Source: Nostoc sp. S13 (GTDB taxonomy: Bacteria; Cyanobacteriota; Cyanobacteriia; Cyanobacteriales; Nostocaceae). Taken from it: DNA of 39,848 nt. The DNA is taken from assembly GCF_029379315.1 (NCBI RefSeq), contig NZ_JAQYWQ010000050.1, positions 5,529 to 45,376 on the forward strand. The letters are read 5' to 3'. Below, piece by piece: positions 9,024 through 16,389 of the stretch; positions within the stretch are counted from its first letter, which is position 1; every line of letters begins with the position of its first letter. The notes beneath the pieces are model-generated. The model searched no databases and was not told the DNA's origin. It was given only the letters and a program-made list of their open reading frames with translations. The position numbers were made by a program, and so were the translations under genes.

Positions 9024-9194
9024 GATATTAGAGATATGGCGATCGCTACAAATGATGCAGGGGAATCCCTAAAAGATCCTCAGTTTTCTACAACCATTGA
9101 ACGAGCAGATGGATTAATTATTGTTACACCACAGTATAACCACGGTTATCCGGGTTTGCTCAAGCACGTACTTGATACCTGCCTTAAAGAATAG
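9024..9194 (+). pseudogene. Fragment of an NADPH-dependent FMN reductase
   Basis: In frame with the preceding ABC fragment, the sequence encodes [20 protein letters not shown] then [12 protein letters not shown] and a stop. This is the flavodoxin-fold FMN-binding loop of NAD(P)H-dependent FMN reductases (usual form: ADG.IIVTPEYN.GYPG.LK..LD). The start of the reductase and everything after the second helix are missing, so this is a relic. Confidence 0.7.
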
Positions 9195-9446
9195 ATTCAT
9201 AAAGCGTACCTTACTGTTCGCAAAAGTAGATGAGACTGTCCTGTATGATACTCGCTCTTTTCCTCTCAATACAAAAGGATTGCGATCGCCTAGCGTGTCC
9301 GTTCGCGCAGCATCACAAAGGAAAGGACTCTCGCTTACCGCCGACCATTCTCAATACAGGATCTTCGCAGTATTGCACGCTCTTATGTTGAGCTATTTCG
9401 TAAAAAGCTAGACTACCTGTATTTTTGGCGAAGGTATTGAATCTGG
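9195..9446. other. Non-coding or decayed stretch between relics and dnaB
   Basis: I find no recognisable gene. The stretch has a HIP1 site near 9275 and a repeat-like piece (AGCGTGTCCGTTCGCGCAGC). One short frame reads SIQDLRSIARSYVELFRKKL up to a TGA near 9441. It could be a further relic but I cannot identify it. Confidence 0.3.
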
Positions 9447-10808
9447 CTAAATTTTTAAATTTTGAAACTTTGTAAACTGTGGATTGAACAAAAGTTTTGC
9501 AGTACCTGTAGGCCCGTTGCGGTGTTTAGCTATGATCACTTCTGCAATCCCGCGATCGGGTGTATCGGGAGAATAATATTCATCGCGGTATAACATTATT
9601 ACTAAATCCGCGTCTTGTTCAATACTTCCACTTTCGCGCAAATCTGATAACATCGGACGCTTATTAGTGCGTGCTTCCACCCCTCGACTCAACTGAGATA
9701 AAGCAATAACTGGTACAGATAATTCACGCGCTAAACCTTTGAGTTGACGTGTAATTTTTGATAATTCTTGTACGCGATTATCGCCTCCTCCTTCCATCAA
9801 TTGCAAATAATCTATTACGATCAAACCCAGTTCAGTGCCCTGTTCTGCTTGTAGTCGCCGCGCCTGACTACGAATTTGTGTAACTGTAATATTCGCCGTG
9901 TCGTCAATATAAATTGGCATCTCGGAAAGGATACCAATAGCACGGCTTAAAGGTTCCCACTGTGTTTGGCTGAGGCGTCCAGTCCGCAGATAACTACTTT
10001 CAATTTGGGCTTCGCTAGCTAATAATCGTTGCGTGAGTTGCTCTTTTGACATTTCCAAGCTAAAAATAGCAACTGGTAATTTATAAGAAGCGGCGATATT
10101 ATGAGCAAGGTTCAAGCAAAAGGCCGTTTTTCCCATTGATGGCCTGCCAGCGACAATAATCAAATCAGAACGCTGAAAGCCGCTGGTCATGGCATCTAAA
10201 TCGTAAAATCCGCAGGGAATCCCAGGTAAGGCGATGCCTTGATTTCGATCCTCAATATCCTGGAAATTATTAATTAGAGTATCAGAAATGTGAACTAAAC
10301 CTGATTGGGGACGCTCTTGAGTAACTGAGAATACTTTCTGTTCTGCCTGATCTAAAACAATTGGTAATTCGGTTTCTGTCTCGTAACCAAGATGTACAAT
10401 TTCATTGCCAGCTTTAATTAAGCGCCGCCGCAGGTATTTGTCCATGACTAACCCTGCTAAGGCGTCGATGTTCACGGCTGACACTGTGCGGTCTACCAGA
10501 GTTGCTAATTTATTTCTGCCACCAATACGGGCTAGCATTTCATGGTCAGTCAGCCAACTTGTGACTGAGAGCAAGTCAGTGGCTTTACCTTGGGCGTGGA
10601 GCCTCACAGCTGCTTGATAAATATCTTTGTGAGCGCTAATGTAAAAAGCTTCGGGAAGGAGGCGATCGCTAACTCGACTAATCGCTTCTGGATCTAGTAA
10701 AATACCCCCTAAAATCGCTTCTTCCGCCTCAATATTTTGTGGGGGGAGGCGTAGTTTACCGCCGTAGGCATCGCTGCCATCGCCTTTAAAACTCAGTTCT
10801 TCAGCCAT
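9447..10808 (-). CDS. dnaB: Replicative DNA helicase DnaB
   Basis: The hexameric helicase unwinds DNA ahead of the replisome. The 453-residue protein has the N-terminal DnaB domain (PPQNIEAEEAILGGILLD) and the RecA-like C-terminal domain with Walker A GRPSMGKTAF (about 219-228), VAIFSLEMSKEQLTQRLL, the Walker B region LGLIVIDYLQLM, and LSQLSRGVEARTNKRPMLSD with the arginine-finger loop. The sequence is continuous, with no intein or insertion. It lies downstream of rplI on the same strand, a pairing conserved in many bacteria. A heptamer repeat lies between the two genes. Confidence 0.96.
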   Translation of the reverse strand: MAEELSFKGDGSDAYGGKLRLPPQNIEAEEAILGGILLDPEAISRVSDRLLPEAFYISAHKDIYQAAVRLHAQGKATDLLSVTSWLTDHEMLARIGGRNKLATLVDRTVSAVNIDALAGLVMDKYLRRRLIKAGNEIVHLGYETETELPIVLDQAEQKVFSVTQERPQSGLVHISDTLINNFQDIEDRNQGIALPGIPCGFYDLDAMTSGFQRSDLIIVAGRPSMGKTAFCLNLAHNIAASYKLPVAIFSLEMSKEQLTQRLLASEAQIESSYLRTGRLSQTQWEPLSRAIGILSEMPIYIDDTANITVTQIRSQARRLQAEQGTELGLIVIDYLQLMEGGGDNRVQELSKITRQLKGLARELSVPVIALSQLSRGVEARTNKRPMLSDLRESGSIEQDADLVIMLYRDEYYSPDTPDRGIAEVIIAKHRNGPTGTAKLLFNPQFTKFQNLKI

Positions 10809-10836
10809 AAACGATTTTAGTTTTGAGATGAAAGCT

Positions 10837-10972
10837 AGTTGGGAGTTAGGAGTTAGGAGTTAAGAGTTAGGAGTTAGGAGTTAAGAGTTATGAGTTATTA
10901 TTCACCTTTACTTCTCTTGCTCCCTTATCCCCCTTATCTCCCTCATCCCCCTCATCTCCGCGTCCCCTTCTG
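10837..10972. repeat. Heptamer tandem repeats and pyrimidine-rich tract between rplI and dnaB
   Basis: Eight or nine degenerate copies of the heptamer GGAGTTA/GAGTTAG (10837-10899) are followed by TTCACCTTTACTTCTCTTGC and a C/T-rich run containing CCTCATCCCCCTCATCTCC. Its composition matches the modules after pgm, gloB and the DUF3352 gene. Relative to rplI and dnaB the array is in the antisense direction. Confidence 0.8.
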
Positions 10973-10974
10973 AG

Positions 10975-11433
10975 TTAACTCGCGACGACTTGAATATCGA
11001 CTTGCGCCGCTACTTCCGAATACAGCTTGATTTCGGCTTGATAAGTCCCAAGGTGGTTAATATCAGGGATGGTAATCCCACGCCGATCGACTTCTTGACC
11101 GGTGGCTGCCTTAATTGCATCTGCAACATCTTGAGTGGTAATAGTACCGAAAATTGCTTCGTTTTCACCAACTGGCTTGGCAATTGTCAAGCTGCCAACT
11201 TTTTCTAAAGATTCTTTTTGCTCAAGAGCTTGTTGTCTGAGTTCTAATTGCCGTTGACGCTCTTGCTCGCGACGGCGTTCTACTTGCTTGAGAATACCAG
11301 GAGTGGCATTGGTTGCCAATTTCTGGGGAATCAGATAATTACGAGCGTAGCCAGGAGCTACTTCCACTAAGTCACCAGATTTTCCCAGCTTGCTGATATC
11401 TTGATTTAAAACTAACTGCACACGTTTCGCCAT
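10975..11433 (-). CDS. rplI: 50S ribosomal protein L9
   Basis: The protein binds 23S rRNA at the base of the L1 stalk. The 152-residue product has the N-terminal L9 domain ([20 protein letters not shown], then [18 protein letters not shown]), a long charged central helix ([20 protein letters not shown]) and the C-terminal domain ending VDIQVVAS. The frame is open 26 codons further upstream, but MAKRVQLVL is the family start. AGGAAA upstream of this ATG can serve as ribosome-binding site. It is followed by dnaB. Confidence 0.95.
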   Translation of the reverse strand: MAKRVQLVLNQDISKLGKSGDLVEVAPGYARNYLIPQKLATNATPGILKQVERRREQERQRQLELRQQALEQKESLEKVGSLTIAKPVGENEAIFGTITTQDVADAIKAATGQEVDRRGITIPDINHLGTYQAEIKLYSEVAAQVDIQVVAS

Positions 11434-11592
11434 CGTTTTTCGTTTTTCCTGTAAAATCTGATTAATTTGGGTTTGGGCAGCATAGCTCACAATGTCACTG
11501 CTGTATTCCAAGCTTCTTTGCCTATACCCTAAAGCTTACAGATCGTAGCGAAAGGAAGGGTGCGATCGCAACTATTAGCGCTAGAAAATTGA

Positions 11593-11770
11593 AGGAATGG
11601 GGGATGGGGGAGTGGGGAGTGGGGAGTGGGGAGTGGGGAGTGGAGGAGATGAGGGAGATAGACTTTTCTCCAATGCCCCATGCCCAATGCCCAATGCCCC
11701 ATGCCCCATGCCCAATGCCCCATGCCCCATGCCCAATGCTCCATGCCCAATGCCCAATGCCCAATGCCTA
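11593..11770 (-). repeat. Compound heptamer repeat after gloB: (GGGGAGT)n and (ATGCCCM)n arrays
   Basis: The plus strand shows about seven GGGGAGT-type units (11593-11647), a purine-rich linker (GGAGGAGATGAGGGAGATAG) and fourteen 7-bp units of ATGCCCA/ATGCCCC (11673-11770). Read on the minus strand, the order is the TGGGCAT array, a pyrimidine linker with CCTCATCTCC, then the ACTCCCC array, as at 34752-34853. The last unit contains the gloB stop codon. Several open frames across this array are repeat artefacts. Confidence 0.9.
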
Positions 11771-12541
11771 AAAGTTATTTCTCATTTCTCGTATACGCGC
11801 AAAGGTTTGCACTGCATCGGTACTCTTAACAGTTAATTGTAATGATGGCTGATCCCAACGTAAAAAGGGATTGGTGCGCTTCTCCACTCCCAGCAGTGAG
11901 GGTATGGTAGCTTCTCCTTGACTACGGTAAGCCTTCACTTCATTGAAGCGCCTTTGTAAGTCGGCATTGTTGCCATCCACAGTTAGGGCAAATTGCAGAT
12001 TTTTTAAGGTGTATTCGTGGGCGCACCAGACGCGTGTATCATCGGGTAGAGAGCGCAGTTTGCTTAAAGAATCTACCATCTGGGTCGGTGTTCCTTCAAA
12101 CAAGCGACCGCAACCACCAGAAAATAAGGTATCGCCGCAAAATAAATCGCCTGTCTCACCAGCTTCTTCAGGGGGAAAGTAGTAAACGATGTGAGCGCGG
12201 GTATGTCCGGGAACGAAGAGAACTTCAGCTTTGCGGTCTGCAAACTGGACGCGATCGCCTTCTTGCAAAAACACTTGCTGTCCGGGAATTCTACCACGAT
12301 CCTCGGTTCCCCCGTAAACTATCACTTGGGGGAATTCTCCTATTAACTGCTTATTACCACCCACATGATCTTGATGGTGGTGCGTGTTAAAAATTGCTAC
12401 CAACTCAGCTTTTAGTTCTGCCAGTTGCTTTAATACTGGTTGAGCCTCCGCTGGATCGACAACAGCGGCAATACGTTGCTGTGCATCGTACAGCAAAAAT
12501 ATATAGTTGTCTGAGAGTGCCTCAAGACGGATTACCTGCAT
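11768..12541 (-). CDS. gloB: Hydroxyacylglutathione hydrolase (glyoxalase II)
   Basis: Glyoxalase II hydrolyses S-D-lactoylglutathione to D-lactate and glutathione, the second step of methylglyoxal detoxification. The 257-residue metallo-beta-lactamase-fold protein has the binuclear metal motif T53HHHQDH59, then [30 protein letters not shown] and [13 protein letters not shown]. The C-terminal region [10 protein letters not shown] is the glyoxalase II substrate domain. I use ATG 12541 ([19 protein letters not shown]), which has AAGGA just upstream, instead of a start 16 codons earlier. The stop codon is part of a heptamer repeat array. Confidence 0.94.
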   Translation of the reverse strand: MQVIRLEALSDNYIFLLYDAQQRIAAVVDPAEAQPVLKQLAELKAELVAIFNTHHHQDHVGGNKQLIGEFPQVIVYGGTEDRGRIPGQQVFLQEGDRVQFADRKAEVLFVPGHTRAHIVYYFPPEEAGETGDLFCGDTLFSGGCGRLFEGTPTQMVDSLSKLRSLPDDTRVWCAHEYTLKNLQFALTVDGNNADLQRRFNEVKAYRSQGEATIPSLLGVEKRTNPFLRWDQPSLQLTVKSTDAVQTFARIREMRNNF

Positions 12542-12922
12542 TTCCTTTGCCTCTCTTATGAGTAGATATTTAGTATCAAAAAATATCATTTATATGTGAA
12601 ATTTCGGTAGACGAACTAGCCAATATGGCGTTAGCTTTATCTAGGCTTTTATTGAAACTTCATATCTATGGTTAACTAAAAATATACCCTTTACCATAAT
12701 TGATGACAAATTAAAGGCTGATTCCTCGTTGATCTGAAAAACTTCAAAAATAAGAGATAGCCTATATTAAAACCATTTCCTAGTCTATAAAACCTTATTT
12801 ATCGAATAATAACACTGACAAAGTTTTGTCAATAAAAATCAAGTAAGATTTTTAGCGCCGAATATCCCATATCTGATCAAAATTTCATCTAGGACTATTT
12901 ATATTAACGTCACAAACCTTCT
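12542..12922. promoter_or_regulatory. AT-rich divergent intergenic region with a 7-bp inverted repeat
   Basis: No gene is visible between gloB and the glycan cluster, so the promoters of both probably lie here. The most regular element is TGACAAAGTTTTGTCA at 12816-12831: 7-bp arms around two central bases, about 90 bp upstream of the first cluster gene. It has the size of an operator for a dimeric regulator, but no regulator is known. Confidence 0.35.
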
Positions 12923-13930
12923 ATGTACAAAGAATTTCGGCAACAGGTAATTTCAGCAATTCGGGATGCCGTGAACGACATCCGATATCCCAAACGCATC
13001 CTTGTTGTGCGACAGGCAGATCACCAGTCTACATACAATGACTACTTTCTTTATTGGATCAGTCAAAATATACCTGAGGCAGCACATCTGTTTGAACTTC
13101 ATTATCTCCCTTGTGAGATAAATAACTGGGAACGCTATGCACTATTTATACCTTGGCTACAAGATCCCCTCAAAGAAAGATTTCCGCATATTTATCAATA
13201 TGCCCAGCCAATAGAAGCAGAATGTAAAAAACGCAACATTCCCATTGTTAATCCCATTGATAACCTCTCAAATTCAATTAAATCACTGGCAGCACAGCGG
13301 ATTGGTAGCGTAGAGGGCATTCGCACCGCCAAAACAGTGCCGATTACTGATTTAGAAGCTTTCAAAAAGACACAAGGAGGATTGTCAACTCCCTTCTTTA
13401 TCCGTGAAGACTGGGTGCATGGCTGCCAAATCTTTTTCGTCCAAAATCTCGATGACTTGGAAAACATCCCTTTTGAAAAGATGCTTGCCCCCATTGCAGT
13501 AGAATTTCTGGATGTTAGGGAAGAAGATGGTCTGTATCGTAAGTATCGCTACTACGCTATGGGAGATGAAGGTATCCCTGGCCCTTTAATGGTTTCCAAA
13601 TCTTGGGAAGTACGCGACAACGATAATCGCGTAATTAATGAATCAATAATAGCAGAGGAGATTGCTTATTTCAGTGGAGAAGACCCCAATCATCATCTTT
13701 TGCAGCAGGCACGCAAAGCATTAGGTTTTGATTTTATGGCTTTTGATTACAGCTATGACGAACACAAAAACCTCATTGTCTGGGAACCAAATCCTTTCCC
13801 AGTAATCTGGGGTTCACATGACGCTGAACCTGAGAAAAAGTATACATTGCCATCAATAGATCGCACCTATACAGCACTCCTCAAGTATTACTTGCAGCGT
13901 GCTAACATCTCAATCAAAATACCAACTTAG
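12923..13930 (+). CDS. ATP-grasp-like protein, first gene of the glycan cluster
   Basis: The 335-residue protein has no clear named family in my reading. Its second half looks like an ATP-grasp fold. FFIREDWVHGCQIFFVQNLD resembles the ATP-binding strands. VEFLDVREEDGLYRKYRYYA corresponds to the usual strand and loop before the active site. LGFDFMAFDYSYDEHKNLIV followed by WEPNPFPV at 287-294 resembles the metal-binding E-x-N of ATP-grasp ligases. The N-terminal third (KRILVVRQADHQSTYNDYFL) could be the preATP-grasp domain. Such enzymes usually join a carboxylate to an amine. In this location it might modify a sugar or a peptide-like part of the product, but that is inference. It starts an apparent nine-gene run on the plus strand. 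Confidence 0.65.
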   Translation: MYKEFRQQVISAIRDAVNDIRYPKRILVVRQADHQSTYNDYFLYWISQNIPEAAHLFELHYLPCEINNWERYALFIPWLQDPLKERFPHIYQYAQPIEAECKKRNIPIVNPIDNLSNSIKSLAAQRIGSVEGIRTAKTVPITDLEAFKKTQGGLSTPFFIREDWVHGCQIFFVQNLDDLENIPFEKMLAPIAVEFLDVREEDGLYRKYRYYAMGDEGIPGPLMVSKSWEVRDNDNRVINESIIAEEIAYFSGEDPNHHLLQQARKALGFDFMAFDYSYDEHKNLIVWEPNPFPVIWGSHDAEPEKKYTLPSIDRTYTALLKYYLQRANISIKIPT

Positions 13931-14005
13931 TTTATTTCGCAATACTTATTTTTCTCCGGCGTGAATTTTGAACTATACCTTTTCAACAAGAAGAGTGCTT
14001 AATCA

Positions 14006-15049
14006 ATGACTCCACTTGTTTCAATCGTTGTTACCTGTTTTAATCAAGCTAGCTACCTAGAACGCTCAGTTAAAAGCGTACTATCACAAACATTTACTAA
14101 CCTTGAATGTATTATGGTAGATGATGGCTCTACTGATAATACACAAGAAGTTGCTCAACAATTGATCAGTCTAGATTCAAGAGTCAGCTACTTCTATAAA
14201 GAAAATGGCGGAGTATCCTCAAGTCGGAATTTTGGCTTTAAACAAGCACAAGGTAAGTGGATTCAGTTTCTAGATGGAGATGATTGGATTCACGAAGATA
14301 AAATTAAATTTCAATTAGCTCATTTAAGTGCCTTGGATGTTCAAGAAAATACTGTTTTTTATACAGATTATGAACGGGTATTTATAGACAGAGAACAGCA
14401 AATTGTCAACAGAGAAAAAAATCTAGTTGGTTCTTTATCAAAAGAACAATTGATTGAGCGATTACTCATCCCTGATTTTCTAGCTGATTCTCCATTTCCC
14501 TTACTTCAACAATGTTTATTAATGAGTAGAGATGTGCAAGAAAAAAAAATATTTGATGAGCGCCTAAAAGCTTTACAAGATAGAGATTTTACAATAGACC
14601 TTTTAATTGCTAATGTTAATTTTGTCTACACACCTATGATCGGAGCATATTATACAAAACATCAGTCTAATAGAACTAATAACTGGTCTTATATGAAAGC
14701 TTATTACATTTTGTTATACGAGACAGTGTGCAGCAAGCATTATGATTTAATCCCTTTATGCCAAGTAGGCATAGATTTTTTACTTAAAGAAGCAATTAGA
14801 GAAAAAGAGCAAGATAATTTTGCTCGGCTAATTAAAATGTTTTCTCCTCCTTTGTACTTATTAAATAAAAAAATCAAGATTAATCATAGCTATTTACTCA
14901 AGCTAATTTATCAAACTCGGCTAATTATTCCTAGTTTTGTATTATATGAAAAATACCGAGGGCCGCGATCGCGAAAAATCATCTCGATTTTTTCCCATTT
15001 GATCAACTTGTTCAAAAAACCTAAAAGCACTTATGCCAATAGTGACTAA
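14006..15049 (+). CDS. Family 2 glycosyltransferase
   Basis: A 347-residue GT-A-fold enzyme. The N-terminus VSIVVTCFNQASYLERSVKS is the nucleotide-sugar binding start, VDDGSTDNT (38-46) contains the nucleotide-binding aspartates, GGVSSSRNFG is the usual loop, and LDGDDW (89-94) carries the DxD-type metal site. The C-terminal 150 residues are AT-rich in their coding and helical, without clear membrane spans. The enzyme would transfer a sugar in the cytoplasm during polysaccharide or glycolipid assembly. The donor and acceptor cannot be read from the sequence. It is 75 bp after the ATP-grasp gene and 12 bp before the next GT. Confidence 0.88.
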   Translation: MTPLVSIVVTCFNQASYLERSVKSVLSQTFTNLECIMVDDGSTDNTQEVAQQLISLDSRVSYFYKENGGVSSSRNFGFKQAQGKWIQFLDGDDWIHEDKIKFQLAHLSALDVQENTVFYTDYERVFIDREQQIVNREKNLVGSLSKEQLIERLLIPDFLADSPFPLLQQCLLMSRDVQEKKIFDERLKALQDRDFTIDLLIANVNFVYTPMIGAYYTKHQSNRTNNWSYMKAYYILLYETVCSKHYDLIPLCQVGIDFLLKEAIREKEQDNFARLIKMFSPPLYLLNKKIKINHSYLLKLIYQTRLIIPSFVLYEKYRGPRSRKIISIFSHLINLFKKPKSTYANSD

Positions 15050-15061
15050 AGCAACTAATAT

Positions 15062-16219
15062 ATGAAAGGAAAAGTTTCGTTAGTTGTGAGTGACTTGTCT
15101 GGAGGAGGCTCAGTTCGAGCGTTTTTACTAGCTCAAGTTCTAAAAAAAATCGATTATGAAGTTGAGATTGTCGGATTTTTATTTGGTCAGGAATTATATG
15201 CGATTCCTCCAGTAGGAATACCAGTAGTTGCTATTGATGGTAAAAACTATCCTGAGTTTTTTACTTCAGCTAAAAAACTTTGGCAAAAACTAGATGGCGA
15301 CATTATTTATGCAGTCAAACCTAAACCGACAAGTTTTGGTGTGTGTCTACTGCATAAATTAGCTAGTCGTCGTCCTTTGCTTTTAGATATGGATGACTGG
15401 GAACTTAGCTGGCATGGAGGTTTTGAATGGAAGTATCGCGCCAATCTTAAGCAATTTGGCAGGGACATTTTAAAAAAAAATGGTGCATTGAGATTTCCCG
15501 ATCATCCACTTTATCTCCAGTGGATGGAAAGTTTAGTATCTCGTGCCAATGGGATTACCATCGATACTCAGTTTCTTCAAGACCGCTTTGGAGGTGTTTA
15601 TTTACCTAATGGCAAAGATACCGCCATGTTTGACCCGGAGAAATACAACCCAGAGGTCAGCAGAGAGCGTTATGGTTTGGCAAAGTATCGAGTTCTCATG
15701 TTTCCTGGTGCGCCAAGACCTCACAAGGGAGTTGAAGATGTCTTAATAGCGTTAGATCAGTTGAATCAGCAAGATTTAAAATTGGTAATTGTGGGAGGCA
15801 GTCCTTATGATGATTATGATCAGCAGCTGATTCAAAAATGGGGACGCTGGATTATCAAGTTGCCAAAATGTCCTGTAGAGATTATGCCTGAAGTTGTAGC
15901 AGCTGCTCACATTGTAGTTGTTCCCCAGCGAGATAACGTAATTGCTCGTGCCCAATTTCCTCTGAAGTTAACAGATGGGATGGCAATGGCTAAACCTGTG
16001 TTATCCACACGAGTAGGAGACATTCCCGAAATTTTAGCGGAAACTGGTTATTTAGTTGATCCTAGTTGTCCCCAACAAATTGCTGCACAAATTCAACTGA
16101 TATTTGCTGATGTAGAACAAGCAAGGGAGCGAGGTAGAAAGGCTAGAGAAAGATGTTTAGAAAAGTACAGCTTAGAAGCTATGGCATCTACCTTATCTGA
16201 GTTAATTTCTCGTTTGTGA
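15062..16219 (+). CDS. Family 4 glycosyltransferase (GT-B fold)
   Basis: The 385-residue protein has the GT4 layout: an N-terminal domain starting VSLVVSDLSGGGSVRAFLLA with the glycine-rich loop, and a C-terminal domain with FPGAPRPHKGVEDVLIALDQ, KLVIVGGSPYDDYDQQL and the donor-binding segment FPLKLTDGMAMAKPVLSTRV followed by GDIPEIL. The usual E-x7-E of the family is D-x7-like here (LTDGMAMAKPV), a conservative change. It lies 12 bp after the GT2 gene, so the two are probably co-transcribed. Retaining transfer from a nucleotide sugar is expected from the family; specificity is unknown. Confidence 0.88.
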   Translation: MKGKVSLVVSDLSGGGSVRAFLLAQVLKKIDYEVEIVGFLFGQELYAIPPVGIPVVAIDGKNYPEFFTSAKKLWQKLDGDIIYAVKPKPTSFGVCLLHKLASRRPLLLDMDDWELSWHGGFEWKYRANLKQFGRDILKKNGALRFPDHPLYLQWMESLVSRANGITIDTQFLQDRFGGVYLPNGKDTAMFDPEKYNPEVSRERYGLAKYRVLMFPGAPRPHKGVEDVLIALDQLNQQDLKLVIVGGSPYDDYDQQLIQKWGRWIIKLPKCPVEIMPEVVAAAHIVVVPQRDNVIARAQFPLKLTDGMAMAKPVLSTRVGDIPEILAETGYLVDPSCPQQIAAQIQLIFADVEQARERGRKARERCLEKYSLEAMASTLSELISRL

Positions 16220-16389
16220 GCATAGTGCATGATTATAAATCTCTGATTAATCTAGATTTAACTCAATTGAAAATCTCGTAACAGGCATAGTATATCTATA
16301 TGTAAGAATAGCTCTGGATTGATTGAAGTTGTATGTATAACATTTTCTCTTGCCGCGATCCAATTCTAAATTTATAATCTAAATTCCCA

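Noticed and set aside
9447..10808. Possible intein in DnaB
   Set aside because: The protein is continuous at normal length with intact Walker A and no intein block.
11673..11770. Tandem array considered as a CRISPR
   Set aside because: The units are contiguous 7-mers without spacers, and no cas gene is nearby.
11522..11836. Several overlapping open frames rich in HWAWGMGH or PCPMPNA repeats on both strands
   Set aside because: They are translations of the heptamer arrays, have no ribosome sites and exist in several frames at once.
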